From positions 1 through 64,000 of the forward strand of contig MNCI01036279.1 in NCBI GenBank assembly GCA_015680685.1: 64,000 nt of DNA, given 5' to 3'. Below the pieces are notes generated by a model. That model made no database searches, was not told the DNA's origin, and worked only from the letters and a program-made list of their open reading frames with translations. Position 1 is the stretch's first letter; every line of letters starts with the position of its first letter. This DNA is from Gnetum montanum. Its lineage: Eukaryota > Streptophyta > Gnetopsida > Gnetales > Gnetaceae. Positions 1 through 12,222 of the stretch are shown one piece after another. Position numbers and translations under genes: made by a program.

Positions 1-749
1 AAACATGTTGTGGAAAGAATTGACGTGACCAACTCACAACAACTCCTACAAAATATTGTATTTTCTTTTCTAATATTACTAATGCAAAACACTTTTTGCA
101 ACCAAAAATATTCTAAAGATGTATCTCTAGATTGAATGAGGACTTTCTGGTCAAATTAATATAACGTAGTAGTAAAAGTAATGTTGAATCCAAGAGAAAG
201 TGATATAAAAATTAAATGTACCAAATAGGGGAAAATGAAAAAAAGAAAAAGAAAAAATTAAAAACAATGTAAAATGTAGAAGATAGGGAAAAATGAAAAA
301 AAATAGAGACAATGTAACAATAGAGAAATAAGAAGATTTGTAGATAGACTAGTAAAAGAGTCATAGAAAACATAATTCTATCAATTAATGTACAAAAGTA
401 ATAGATCTATGCTAGGTAGAAGAGAATGACTGAAACAAAGGAAAAAATGTACTCTTTATTGTTAGATAAACATTTATAACATATGATAAGAAAAATCCTT
501 CCTTGTAGTCTAAGACAAGGGGGGTTTAAGATAGGGGAAGTTTTATGAACGAATAAAAAATAAAAAAAATATGCTATACCCTGTAGATCAGCAACATGTT
601 CAAATAAGAACTAGATGACTCAAGGGCTACTAATGAATAGCTATGTTACCTTAATCTCTAATGTGTACACCTAATTGGATTTTCTTTAGAGATAAATGCT
701 CATCTAGATATAGGTCTAACATAATAGGGATATGGATTGAACCAGACTA
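1..749. other. AT-rich sequence without a gene
   Basis: Very AT-rich and purine-rich (many GAAAAA runs), with stops in all frames. It matches 24991-25744 with scattered substitutions. I see no coding signal. If the minus-strand LTR reading of the adjacent repeat is right, this may be U5 or leader sequence of that element. Confidence 0.6.
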
Positions 750-1191
750 TTTAGGTTTAATCCAAGGGATTTTTGTGTGTTAAGCATGTACACAATGAAG
801 GGGATACAACTACGTGAAATGAAGATAGGATTTGCCAAGGATACAAGAGCTCTGAAAATGCAATGTGATTGGTTGATGTATCTTTGTTCCTTGTTTGAAA
901 GAGAATATGATTAAATTTGACTTGACTCAATAAGAGATCTTATATCAAGGATAAATGACATAGATGAGATNGGTTAATCCAAGGGATTTTTGTGTGTTAA
1001 GCATGTACACAATGAATGCGATACAACCACGTGAAATGAAGATAGGATTTGCCAAGGATACAAGAGCTCTAAAAATGCAATGTGATTGGTTGATGTATCT
1101 TTGTTCCTTGTTTGAGAGAGAATATGATTAAATTTTACTTGACTCAATAAGAGATCTTATATCAAGGATAAATGATATAGATGAGATGCCC
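750..1191. repeat. Direct duplication of about 220 bp split by an N
   Basis: Two tandem copies (about 750-970 and 972-1191) each begin GGTTTAATCCAAGGG or GGTTAATCCAAGGG and end GATAGATGAGAT-like. They are separated by a single N. They differ at several positions. The second copy, not the first, is identical to the single copy in unit 2 (from 25746). This looks like an unmerged contig overlap rather than a biological tandem repeat. Confidence 0.8.
971..971. other. Single ambiguous base (N) at a probable contig join
   Basis: The only N in the first 45 kb, sitting exactly between the two halves of the 220-bp duplication. Confidence 0.95.
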
Positions 1192-1507
1192 AAAGTATAT
1201 TTCTTGGTCTTCTATTTATAGACAAAAAATTGCCCCATAGGTTATGAAGAAACGATGCATTGGGTCCTACAGAGACCACTTTGGAAGCTTTTGTATGTAG
1301 ATTTGTTAATTTGATGATCAAAATGATATCGACCATGGAAAGTAACTTCAGAAAAAGTAATGCAAAGATAACATCAAAAATAATATCAAATGCTGTAAAA
1401 AAGTTGAATGAGGTTATCTAGCTTGTAGGTAAGCAACTACTAAGAAGATGTATGTTGCACCCAAACTTCCAAATAGCTGAAAGGATGATAAGTATGGGTA
1501 TAACATT
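1088..1507 (-). repeat. LTR-like repeat, minus orientation (unit 1)
   Basis: Diverged homologue of 19788-20187 and near-identical to 25862-26281. Read on the minus strand it carries TATAAATA (1213-1220). The gag-protease remnants 20-25 kb further along are also on the minus strand, so I infer an LTR of a Tat/Ogre-like element. The ends are not defined by clear TG...CA termini. Confidence 0.45.
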
Positions 1508-2640
1508 AATACCAATTTAACTCTTAAAAAAGTGAATGAAAAAAACATTATGTAGCTGATTTCATGTAGTTGGAATTAGGCTAGGATTATGATAATGATA
1601 TTCATTATAAAAGGATATTTCTCTTGGATCCTTGTTCTCATTCTAAATAACTAGTTGTTTATAATTTAATGTGAAAATAGTTATGATTTCAATCTAAAGA
1701 TTCTAACTTAAATTTGCAAGTCTTAGAAATTTTGAAGAGAAAACTTATTTTTTTAAACAAATTATATTCTAAATGGGATTATATTACACAATGAAGCGCT
1801 TGTAATTATAGTGACATAGTTTGAAAACATCTTCAATATATGACCTTAATATAAGTAATGATATATTAAATATATCATGTAGAGTTTTATTTCTAGTATT
1901 TCATTTATAAATAATTAAACTAAAATCAACCAATAGTAATCTTAATTACATTATTTACATACCATTTTAGTAGAGTGTGGTCTATATCCTTTACAACTTT
2001 TAACAAATAAAATCTAAATACTCAATCCTCTATATATACTTAGTCAATCATTAATTTGAAGAGACTGATTGCTTGAATTGTCAAAACCATCAAAATATAA
2101 TTATTCTTAAAATTTGTCATTTTCTTAAGAAAAACATTTATAAGTAATTGAAAAAAATCTTTGAGCTGGACAAACACACATTTATTAATTCTTGTTGCTC
2201 AATATTATTAGGATAAATAAAAATAAGAAATTTATATTAAAGTTTACAAATGCTAGTTCAACATTCATAATATGCATGCATAAATGTAGGCTTTGAGCTA
2301 TGCATTTTGTAGCGTAAGGGGTGAGATAGTTTTAAAGATGTATCATAGTTTAAAAATCCTAATTTGAATATTTGATTGCAAAACTGAGAATCTTAATTGG
2401 CTGGCAAACTGACAACATTTACTGAAATAGAATACTTAAAAATAATAGAAATAAAAAATGCAAGTAATCCATAGGTAGAAAAAAGAAATTAAGAATACCT
2501 GATTGCAGACTTGGGAATCATAATTCACCAAATCCAAAACCCATATATTGAAGTTACCAATATCAGATATTTCTTAAAAAAGATGAAAAAAAGGAGTCCA
2601 AAAACTACATTGGGATGGAATGAAACATGTGACTTAGTAT
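1508..2640. other. AT-rich intergenic stretch
   Basis: About 1.1 kb of AT-rich sequence matching 26282-27400 closely. No domain, tRNA or mobile-element end is recognised. Short open frames here are not conserved in a coding pattern between the two units. Confidence 0.6.
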
Positions 2641-2835
2641 TTGTATGCAATTACGTTACTGTTAACTTAGTTCAGCTCATACGGATACTTATTTAGGGTG
2701 AAATCGGCAATGCAGAGGAGCATCCGAAGCCAAACATCTACTTAATTTTAAATAACTATCACGGCAGAACCTACAGCGTTGCTGACAGCACACTTTATAG
2801 GTTTCCAGGGCATTCCGGACCAGAACCAGCGCAGT

Positions 2836-3165
2836 TTACACCCTATGGGGAAACCATGCCATGCCTCTCACTAATTGCCGTCTAATGCTGCTTGCGCTCA
2901 GGTTCCATCCAGGGAAGCTGATGCTTCTCACTAATTTCTGCAGAACTTTCCTTGTGCTCAGGGTCATGTGCCTGGCTATTTTCTGATTTTTCTGTTAACC
3001 AGAAACAAAAATAATGGACTGCGATGCTGGTTTAAAGAACCTGGTTCACAAGCATAAGCTGTACCTGAATAGCCCAGAGTAAAGAAAACTTACAAAACCA
3101 TTTGCCTGAGAAACGCTTAGTTGCAAGAGGAGGAAGAGGTAGACTGCAATCTTGTTAACCCTCAT
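2836..3165 (-). CDS. Candidate two-exon gene for a small secreted protein
   Basis: Not a family I recognise. On the minus strand an ATG at 3165 opens a 24-codon exon encoding a signal-peptide-like sequence (basic MRVNK, then a Leu/Val/Tyr-rich core ending SVSQANG). It ends exactly at a strong 5' splice site (GTAAGT, 3093-3088). A pyrimidine-rich tract ending TTAACAG (AG at 2993-2992) gives a 102-nt intron. Read in phase, exon 2 (2991-2836) is open for 51 basic codons and then TAA. Unit 2 keeps the ATG, both splice sites and the frame, with one 3-nt in-frame indel. Differences between the copies are mostly amino-acid-changing, so there is no sign of purifying selection. A second exon 2 frame is open for about 34 codons, so the true mature peptide is uncertain. 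It could be a real peptide gene, a broken first exon of a larger gene, or chance. Confidence 0.32.
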
Positions 3166-5860
3166 TGTGCTCTATATGTGTATTTTGTTCCGTGTTTGGT
3201 TGTTGCTATTGCTTTTACTCTTCCTGGGATTTCCTGCATATCCATTTAGAACCAGCTGCGTAATAATATACTAGTAAGCCATGTTCCTTTGTGGAAGTTT
3301 CGCGGATGACAAGTTGTAACGTCGTTTATGCATATAACGTGAAGACCAGGCAAGAAGGCTAGGCTTCTTTGCTTCATCTTTCCAGGGACTGCTGGGAAAC
3401 TAGGGAAACTAGGCTTCTTTGCTGGATTTTTAAACGGAGTGCGTTGAAATTTTTGGAGAGTAAGGTCAAAATCTAGCCCCTGCATTTACGCAAACCTAAA
3501 GCTTTCTATCTTTACCGATACGCAAATTGTTTATTTACCTTCCAATAAGACGAACACGAAGACGGGATGGATAAACAAATTTAAATGGTCTTGACAGTAG
3601 GATCAAAGTCAGGAACAAGTATTTCTTTATTTCTTCATTTCATGTGATCCTACACGGTAGTCATAGTTCATAACCACGGTAATCATAACCCATAACCAGC
3701 GTTACAAGGCATGGACTCTGGGAGTGACTCGTTTTTGTCAGAATAAACTCTGATTCATCAAGTTACTCGGGAAACTCGAGGAACGGTAAAAGGAACTTGT
3801 TGAAATTTGAATTTTTACCTGTTTGATCATTTCTAAAATACATAGATTTGTGAACGGGCTCTTGAGTTGCAAGTTAGTCGCCCAGCAAAAAAAGTTGCAG
3901 ACTCTAAGCCTACGGGTCCATTATCAACCCAAGTGGTTAGATTTATCATTTTTTATGATAAAAGGTTGTTGCTACTTGCTAGCTTAAATCCAATTTTTAA
4001 AGTAGTTTTATTTTAATTCCGTGCTGGTGCTGTTCCGCTCTATGTTTATAGTCAAATTATTTCTAATCCAATGATCAATACATGATCGTAATTTTGACCA
4101 CCTTGAACAAAATAGCTTAATTATTTAAGTTTTTATAAACACATGTATCTGCTAGTGGTTTTACGTTTCCGCTAGTCCCAGGAGTAATAAAATCCATCTG
4201 ATGACTTGAAAATAGTGTTTAGCAATAGTAAGCAATAGGAGTGATGTGATGATTTGGAAATAATGTTTAGCAATAGTGAAGAGTAACATGCTGGACCTAT
4301 GAAAACCAAGCATTGAAGAGATCACATGTTGTACCATCCTGACAAAAAAAATGGTAAGACCAATAACATAATATAAAAGATCGGTAAAACAGATAACAAA
4401 ACACACTCTTGTAAATTGCAACATGATAGCGAAATTTTTAATCTACGTATTCCATTCCCTTATCTACGTATTCCATTCCCGTATCGTTCACTTTCCTATT
4501 CGGTATAATGTATTTCTTGGCTTTTGAGCAAGCGCCATTTGCAAAAGAAAAATAAGTAAAATGTACACAACTCCAACAAAAATGTTACGCCATCGCTTAT
4601 TCATTTAAGGATATCCACAAGTTAAACAACAGAAAAAACCCAGGTACGAGAAACAGCAATGGCAAGGCAGCAGAGAGAGTATTCTCGTGCTCGGATTAAA
4701 TTTGACAGATTTAGCCGAACAATGCTCTGCCACTAATATTACGGTACATATTTGCCTTCGTTTTTTACAACTGTGTTATCCTATGCCAGTGCATTCTTTA
4801 TTTGAAATTGCTTTCAAAATGTTATCCTATAGTGAAGGATTAGTAAAGGTTAAAACATAAACCATGGCTTAAGAAAATGCTATAGCCTGTGTATCTGCAT
4901 CATTCATGTTAGTAAAGGTTAAAACATAAACATTGCTTGCTAAAATTACTATCATGAATTACGGTAAATTTGTTTTATACATCACAGGGATTTTGTTTGG
5001 TTTTCCTTTTTCTACATTTTATTCCTTCCTTTCAGTTGCAAAAGTATTCTATTTTAACCTTTTTGTATATTTAAAAATTCTTAGAAATATTAACAATTTA
5101 TAAACATGGAAGATATTCAATTCTAATTTCTTTGAAATTCATTAAGGACTTTGCATTTCCAATTTCATGCCAAAAAACTATATATACTGTAAGATATATA
5201 TAGCCAATCAGATTGGTGTGTCAATATAGTATATATACTGTAAGATATATATAGCCAATCAGATTGGTGTGTCAATATAGTACCCATTAAAGATGGAATA
5301 TGTGACTTGCAAAGCACAACCCTTATATTCTAATCTATTGAGCAATGCTTCTTCATAAGTATAAATGCTATTATTCCATTGCCATATTTTAAAATAAATA
5401 AATAATATCTATCTTTTGTGCTCTTAAATGCTATTATTCCATTGCCATATTCTTAAAAAATAAATAATATATTTCTTTCGTTCTCTTATAAAAATTTCTA
5501 TGTTCCCTGGCTTTGGAATGCAAATGCCTTCCCAACTGCTACAAAGAGCACACTAGATGTGGAAATAAAAAATTTAAAATTTAAACAAAAAGCCTAGAAG
5601 TAAGGTTACAAAACCAACTTACATGGAATACATTCAAGGTATTTTTGTGAATTTTTTGATGCAAATGTGTTTATTTGTATGGTTATTTTTAAAAAATATT
5701 GTATTCCAGTTTGTAACTTCCAAAAAAATAGGATGTAGATAACATTTTTACTTTTAATAATTTGCAATTATTTTTTGCATTTCTAAGCATATTTGAAACT
5801 CCAAGAAAGCTAATTGCATTTTTGAATGAAGTTTCAAAAGATACTATTAGTTGATATTCC
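3166..5860. other. Non-coding stretch upstream of the secreted-protein candidate
   Basis: Less AT-rich to about 4.7 kb, then AT-rich. It would contain the promoter of the minus-strand candidate gene. I see only small repeats: two GCAATAGT-type blocks near 4200-4280, two copies of TAGTAAAGGTTAAAACATAAA near 4840-4930, and a tandem block near 5364-5460. The open frame on the minus strand at 3246-3485 is frameshifted relative to unit 2 and is not accepted as a gene. Confidence 0.55.
5186..5287. repeat. 51-bp tandem duplication, unit 1 only
   Basis: ACTGTAAGATATATATAGCC and the following sequence occur twice with an offset of 51 bp. Unit 2 has one copy near 30007. The duplication therefore followed the segmental duplication, or was lost in unit 2. 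Confidence 0.85.
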
Positions 5861-5869
5861 CATATTACA

Positions 5870-7640
5870 AAGGCTAGAGCATCATCCAGAAAGAAAACAT
5901 AGCAAGACTCATCATAGACATCATGGCCATGATAGGAACCACTAAGATCTTTATGACTATGATGAGCCTTTGTTGGCTACTCAAAACATGTTAAACATTT
6001 CAAAGATAGTTAGAATTGTAGCAAGGCACCTGGAAGATAGTCAAATCAAGAGGATGAATATGAACAATATTCCCAAGTTCTAAGGGTAATATGATTTAGA
6101 CCCATAAAACCATCTTCAAGCCTTTCATTACACTTGTGCCTTATAGAACATAGAGAAAAAATGGCAGAACCTAAAACTATTCCCAATTATACTCATCAAG
6201 AAAGCTAAAAATTGGTTCCAGTCCTTAGAACTAGAATCCATTTGCCATTGGAATACTATATTGAAACTCTTTAATGAAAAATACCAAATGTACTATAGAG
6301 AGTCCAACATACAAATACAAATCTAAGGATAGAAACAAGGAAATCATGAGTTCTTGGATGTACCCTTGGGCTAGTACTATTCCCTTTTGCATTGATGCCC
6401 AGGCCATGGATACTCGCAATTGGACCAACTCCATGATATCATAGATGGACTAAGGAATAAAATAAGGAAATCTCTTGGGATCTATGCCCAAGGAAGACTT
6501 TCTAAGCTATGAGTACATTAGATCCAAAGGCTAATAAATCAAGTGGTTAAAGAAGAAAGGGAACTCAAAAAACATGAAAGTATTGAAAAAGATTAGAGAC
6601 CCTCCATTCATAAAAGTGAGATGCATTTCTCTGATACTAAGCAGGAGGCACCACTTGATTAAGTGGTGTAGAGGAAAATCTTATTGATATAGAAATCTGT
6701 CATTGAAATATTGGCTAAGGTAGACAAGATGTGCGACTCCTTGGATGAGAAGTTTCAAATAGCTTTGAAAATTGTAGAGGAATGAAGAGACCAAGGGAGT
6801 ACTGACCAAGAAACAAAGAAGAGAAAGGATGTCAAACACAGATGTTATAAAGACAAGGGCAAAGCTATAGCAGTAGAGGAGGTTGCAAATTTAGAAATAG
6901 ATAATGACAGTTATGACATTTTCCAATATGAACATCCTAAGCGATGTTGTTTAATAGTGTTACATCTGCAAGAATCTAGACTATACACTTTACATCCTAG
7001 ATTGGAAAAATGACAAGCACCTAGGCGGTTGTCTTTTCCATAAGGAAACTATAGGTAGCAATTCCACCAACAAACATATTATCCAAGTGGAGTGCCTTCT
7101 CAACCTAAGGAGTAGTATTAGCAGTGGAAACACCCATAGTCATGGGGGATGACAACAATATCTTTATCAACAACCTAATTCTTATGGATACTATGTTCAA
7201 CAACATGTATCCCTATGTGACTCTTCTAGCCATGCGTCCTTCTCTTACCACTACTATCCTCTAGAATACTACCAATAACGTTTTGCAATAAGGAAAATTC
7301 TTTTTCCTTTCATTCTCCTCAACATCCATCAACTCTTGTACCATAACCAACAACACCTTTACCACTTGGTCCATCCATGCAGGGTGTAATTCCCAAGTAG
7401 CCATACCAAAGAAATGTCATGAGGGTAGTGAATCTATAGTTAGATATTTATGTGAGTGGCCCTAAATCCAAGTCTCATAAAAGGTCATTCTTCAAAACCA
7501 AGAGCTCCATGAAATGCTCACAAAGACTTGTGACTACCAATCCTGCTGCTCCTACATATGGATATTCTATGAAGCCACCTTCAAGCCAAACATCTTCCCA
7601 AATCCACACTATCATGTTGATCCATGCAGTCACAAATTAG
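5870..7640 (+). pseudogene. gag: Element A gag, unit 1 (Ty3/gypsy)
   Basis: Remnant of a retrotransposon capsid/nucleocapsid gene. Discontinuous translation shows the family gag core (MNNIPKF, a hydrophobic WNTILKLFNEKYQ block near 6240-6290, and GHGYSQ with an IIDGLR motif near 6410-6450). These match gag of elements 1 and 3. A knuckle-like HPKRCC motif follows at 6912-6950, with two of its usual cysteines replaced (Y, F). A Pro/Ser/Gln-rich tail runs to about 7640. Many stops and frameshifts are present. The 5' end starts abruptly near 5870 with no LTR, PBS or gag N-terminus, so the element is truncated. Confidence 0.8.
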
Positions 7641-7647
7641 ATAAAGG

Positions 7648-8165
7648 TTGGCCACCTTACCAATAAATAATTTGATTCTGGAAACCACTCATCTACTTAT
7701 AGATTGTAGGAACATGAAAGGCCTTCTTGGATTGATGTTCCAATGTCAATTTGATTTCCTAAGAAATGTACAAGACTTAGAGTCTACCTCCTTTAAAAAA
7801 GAGCAACATCATATTAGAGCTGGTAGATCAATCCATCACTATCACTCTAGGACTAGTAGAGGACATTATGACCATCGTCTATGGATGATTCTATATTATT
7901 GATTTCATTGTGATTCATGTGGAGAATTAAAAAGAGTACTTCCTTATTAGTATAGGGAGGGTATGGCTGAGCATATTAGATGCTAGGATGGGGATTAGAG
8001 ACCTTTCTTTGGAAATTTCCAAGGAAAATGAATTTGCTAAAGCTGAGAAGAAAAAGGTTCCATGCATTGCATATAGTGATAAAGGGTGTCATTTCATGCA
8101 ACAATTCTAGACCATCAAAGACACATCACATCAAGTATGCAATTAGTGTGTTGAAACAATAGTGA
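7648..8165 (+). pseudogene. Element A protease, unit 1
   Basis: Retropepsin-like segment aligned by eye to the protease of elements 1 and 3. It has the SLPPLKKSN-type segment before the flap, the GRVWLSILDARMGIRDLSLEISKENE block corresponding to the family's second conserved motif, and the KKKVPCIAYSDKGCH tail. The catalytic Asp-Ser-Gly region around 7735 is disrupted, with the frame broken, so it is non-functional. Confidence 0.65.
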
Positions 8166-8329
8166 TTCAAAGGTGCCTATATGTAGGATCCATAATACTA
8201 GAAGGTATCCAATGGATGATAATCGATGATCAGAATAAATAAACCATGTGCATGGAATTACCTAAGAGCCTCATTAGCACCTGTGTTGAAAGCATGGACA
8301 AAATGGAGCAAAATAGATTAGGGAGAGTT

Positions 8330-9300
8330 GGAGATCCCTAACAACTTCATATAGAAGCTCCTTGGACTAAAAGCTTTATTGGTAGGCATGGGATATGCTT
8401 TTCTCAATAATGGTAAGCTACTAATAATTAATGTTAGTCTTACCCTTAAACAAAAATAGCAATTATTGAAAGTGATGAACAAATGTACAATAGCCTTTAC
8501 TTGGTTGAATCATGAGATTACAAGAATAGAGCTATGGATATGCAAGCACCATATCTACATAGACTTCTCCATTAAGTCAAAAAGGAAACCACAATAAAAA
8601 TTGAACCCCAAAATCAATATGATGATGAAGAAGAATATTAAATAACTCCTTAAGGCTAGGTTCATCTACCTGACTATGGATAGAAAATGGGTTAGGCCAC
8701 TTGTTATTCTTCCAAAAGAAAAGGAAAATGAAGAGCCTACATAGACTTTCAACTATTGAACATGGAAGCTTATAAAGAAAACTTTCCATTACCATTTGTG
8801 GACCAAGTATTAGATACGATACCATGGCATTGTTTCTATAGCTTCTTGGATGGACATAGTGGCTATAACCAAATTTAGATAACATTGGAAGACCAGGCCA
8901 AAACTACATTCACTAATCCCTGGGGAACTTTTGAGTACATGGAGATGCACTTTGGTCTATGTATGCTCCTACTACATTCCAACATTTAGTCCTCAACATC
9001 TTTCAACATCAAATTGATAGTACGGTACAAGTCTTCATGGATGACTTTTTTACCTATGGGGCTACATTTGAGCAAGCATTGGAACAACTGAACAAAGCAC
9101 TTCAAAGACGTGTGGAGACCAATTTGAGGCTTAATTGGCAAAAGATCCACTTGATGGTCAAAGAAGGCATTGTCTTACAAAATTTCTAGTAAAGAGATCA
9201 AGTTGGGCCTGAAAAAAGTATAGGTGAACCAAGAAATTACAAGGCAACTAGAAATGGTAAAAGATATAAGGTCATTGTTTGGCCATAATGTCTATTACAA
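8330..9300 (+). pseudogene. Element A reverse transcriptase, unit 1
   Basis: Ty3/gypsy RT remnant. Recognisable in broken frames are the leader GYAFLNNGKLLIIN, the ICKHHIYIDFS segment, PLVILPKE, the tract corresponding to DGYSGYNQI-type RT motif 3, WGTFEYMEM, and the active-site box VFMDDFFTYG (9025-9060) inside an open stretch at 8959-9189. The Asp pair is present but stops and frameshifts elsewhere kill the gene. Motif order and spacing match element 3. Confidence 0.82.
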
Positions 9301-9399
9301 GCACTTCATCAAGAACTTCTGGAAAATCACTAAACCATTAATGGAACAAAATAAGAAGGATGCACCTTTCATCTAGACTAGGGAATATGAGAGTGCATT

Positions 9400-9835
9400 C
9401 CAACAATTAAAGTATACGCTATAAAAACTTCAATTCTATGGGTACCTAATTGGTTCAAGACATTCTAAATCTTAACTAATGTATCTAACTATTCTTTGTG
9501 AGTCATGCTTACATAATTGGATGATCAAAAGCATCCCTACTACATCCATTATGCAAGCTAAAGCATTGTGGGTGCATAATTGAATTACACTACCACTAAA
9601 AAGAAGCTCATGGAAGAGGTATATGCCTTAGAAAAATTTAAGCACTATGTGCTTGGATATCTAGTTTTTGTGCATAAAAACCACAATGCTATCTAGTTCC
9701 TTATGAAAAAAACAATGGTGAGCCCTTGTGTCATATGGTGGCTAGTAGTTCTTCAAGAGTTTGACCTTCCTATGGTGGATTAAAAGAAAATTGAGAATGT
9801 AGTCACTAACTACTTATCTTGATTACGATGGGATA
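9400..9835 (+). pseudogene. Element A RNase H, unit 1
   Basis: Follows the RT in the usual gypsy order. Broken frames show the block corresponding to 'TNVSNYAL' and then LNYTTT(K)KELM..VYALEKFKHYVLGY. That block is conserved with element 3, where the same segment reads LNYNTTEKELMLVVYVL. The downstream acidic linker (GSLLDQL) leads into integrase. Confidence 0.65.
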
Positions 9836-9939
9836 ACAAAGAGGATGAAAGATCATTACTTGATCAACTTTGAGATAAACTTCTCTTTGTTGAAACTGCT
9901 AAAGTTCAAAGTCCCAAAGATTCCAATCACATCCTCTCT

Positions 9940-10690
9940 TACCTACTTACTCAAGAGATGCTATAGGAATGGGATAGCAAGAACAAACAAAAATTTTTTC
10001 AGCAAGCTAAATGCTACATGCAAATTAAGCATAACCTCTATAGGAGTTATGCTAATGGTAGGGTACGAGAGTGTGTATCTAATGCTAATTAACTTTGAAT
10101 CCTCTAGGATGCTGCTAAGAGGAGGACAACCATTAAAATCCTCTTGGTAGGATATTATCGACTAATGATATTTAGGGATTCCCATTAGTTCTTCTGTTCA
10201 TATGACAGATACCAAAGAGATGGAAGAATGAATGCACAAATGGAAGGACAACAATAGTGAATTAAATCACTGGAGCCTTTCCATCTTTGGGGCATTGATT
10301 TCATGGGGTCCATCAACCTCATGTCCAATGAAAAGGCATACATCAACGTTGCTGTTAACTACTACACTAAGTGAGCTAAATCCATTGCTATCAGTGACTA
10401 TTCATCCTCTATAGTGGAATGATTCATATAAAAAATGTGGCAAATACCTTTGGTATTCTAAGGGTATGAATTTCTAATAATGGAACACATTTTACAAGTG
10501 TCACTTTTTAGAAAGTTATGTAACACTTGGAGGTAGAACACAAACTCACAACTCCATACCACCCCTAAGCTAATAGTCAAGCAAAGATCGCTAACAAGAA
10601 AATAACTAGAATACTAATCCATATACTTAGTAAATATAGGAAAACCTAGAGAATAAAACTCAATGATGCTATTTATACTTATTAGTTAAC
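9940..10690 (+). pseudogene. Element A integrase, 3'-truncated, unit 1
   Basis: Integrase remnant. It includes the GYYW..FRDSH zinc-domain segment near 10150-10190, SLSIWG-DF.GPI corresponding to the start of the catalytic core near 10275-10330, the NYYTKWAKA segment, and ISNNGTHFTS-type motif 2 near 10470. Similarity to element 3 stops near 10690, before the C-terminal GKHP..LPIQ part. Neither a polypurine tract nor a 3' LTR follows. Confidence 0.7.
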
Positions 10691-10694
10691 ATGG

Positions 10695-11413
10695 AAAATT
10701 CATATCAATTGACAAAAATTTCAAAATGTTAGTCAATAGATGGAAAATTTAAAATTCTTGTCATGAAATCATCAATTTAAATTAAGAACATACAAAAATA
10801 ATTTTCAAATGTGAATTTTTCACATTAGTGAGAATAGAGAATAAAATTACATAATTAAGCATGCTCACTTTGAAGTAGAATTGGGATGGGTCATTCTTTG
10901 GGAAGTCTTGCTTTTTACACAAAAGGGCTTCAATCTTAGAAGCCATAACTTTTGATTTTGGAAGCCTCTTTTGGTAAACGAAGAGTAATTTCCTATAGAT
11001 TTCAACCTTCTAGACCCAATTGTGGAGTCATATCTATCCTAGGGAACCTCAAAAATTAGCTTTTACCCCTTGCCCAATATAGTGTTTAAAAATCCTCAAA
11101 GTTTAATTTTGTCATCACTCAAGCATACAATGTTCTTTTTCAACATATAAATAGTCATTTCTAGCATTTTTCACCCCTCTGAACTCAATGGTAATTAGAT
11201 TTATTATCTATGCATCTGATAATTCAATTATATCATAAATTCAACCTTTTGGGCTTTAGGATTTAGTGCATTACCCTTACATATAGTCTTAAGATAACAA
11301 CGACATGTCATTACTTACATTACCAAAGTCAATGTTCTTAAGGGGCTAGAATGGTTGTTAAGGATTAGATAATATAGTTACATATTACTAAAATTATATG
11401 ATGTATTTAAATA
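10695..11413 (+). other. Spacer between integrase remnant and element 1, with a TATA-like box
   Basis: About 720 bp without coding signal, matching 35490-36213. A TATAAATA box lies at 11146-11153 (35946-35953 in unit 2). In unit 2, which lacks element 1, this box is about 470 bp upstream of the CCR4-like frame. It may be the remains of an LTR U3, but no TG start was found. Confidence 0.45.
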
Positions 11414-11418
11414 CTACT
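11414..11418. repeat. Target-site duplication CTACT, left
   Basis: CTACT directly before the TGATGAG terminus. It is repeated at 18320-18324 after the CATCA terminus. The empty site in unit 2 reads CTAGT. Confidence 0.93.
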
Positions 11419-12221
11419 TGATGAGTTGTGATATTGCATCGGTTGCCATATCGCGTCGGCCCCTGCGATATCGCATACACTATATCGCAGGCCATCGCCA
11501 GTTCTATAAATAAGAGGTGGCTTTCCCTTGTTCAATCATCTAGATCTAGAGCCTTAGCGAAACTATAGTAGTTTTACCATTACAGAGTTAGAATAATTTC
11601 CATGTTCCCATAGTAGGTGTCTCAAAGTGAACGGATCTTTATTCGAGCAAATTGTACCTGAGCACACATTTTTGTATGGAAATAAAGACAAAATTTCTGA
11701 TAAACCTTGCAACATGTGGACTAAGCTAAATAGGATTTAATTATTGTTAAATTTTTAAATGCTTTACTAGATAATTAATCTTTCTCAACCCTTGACTCTC
11801 CTACTTAAGTGCATTCAGTACGACCACTTCGAGCATGTGTGTAATGGTTGGTAACCCAGTAACAAGTAGCATTTGATAATCCCAGTAGCATTGCATTGGT
11901 TAAGGATGTGTATGGGAAGTGGGAATAGATACTAGTGCTCGGATACTTAGAACTTAGTTAATGAAATTTAGTCATTTAGTCTCTTCACCTTTCCCCTCTT
12001 AGCATAGGCATTAAAAAGATAAAAGTTATAAAAATCACATGCCTCAAACTTACTTGATCATACAACCATGACAATACAAGTAAGTTTGGGAGGACAATGA
12101 TTGTTTAACCTTAAGTGTTCCATTAAGGCACATAAGCACTTAGTCGTTTGAGTTCGACCAGATCGTGCGTGAGATGCTCGTATTTGTATGGTTAAGTGTA
12201 GGGGTACCTTGCCACTCATCA
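11419..12221 (+). repeat. Element 1 5' LTR
   Basis: TG...CA termini within an 8-bp inverted repeat. U3 contains palindromic GATATCGCA repeats (11440-11492). The TATA box TATAAATA is at 11505-11512. R contains ATCTTTATTC (11635-11644) facing GAAATAAAGA (11679-11688). U5 has repeated TTGGTAACCCAGTA-type blocks (about 11848-11905). Confidence 0.93.
11505..11512 (+). promoter_or_regulatory. LTR TATA box, element 1
   Basis: TATAAATA about 90 bp into the LTR, just downstream of the GATATCG repeats. The 3' LTR has the same box at 17632-17639. Confidence 0.8.
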
Positions 12222-12222
12222 T

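Noticed and set aside
3246-3485. Minus-strand 79-codon frame
   Set aside because: The unit 2 copy has a shorter frame with a different C-terminal part because of indels not in multiples of three; no domain or signal.
4161-4424. Hydrophobic minus-strand frame
   Set aside because: Arises from AT-rich direct repeats; the unit 2 counterpart differs by frame-breaking indels.
5860-11413. LTRs for element A
   Set aside because: No TGATGAG/CATCA termini, PBS or matching direct repeats flank either copy; the body is truncated at both ends.
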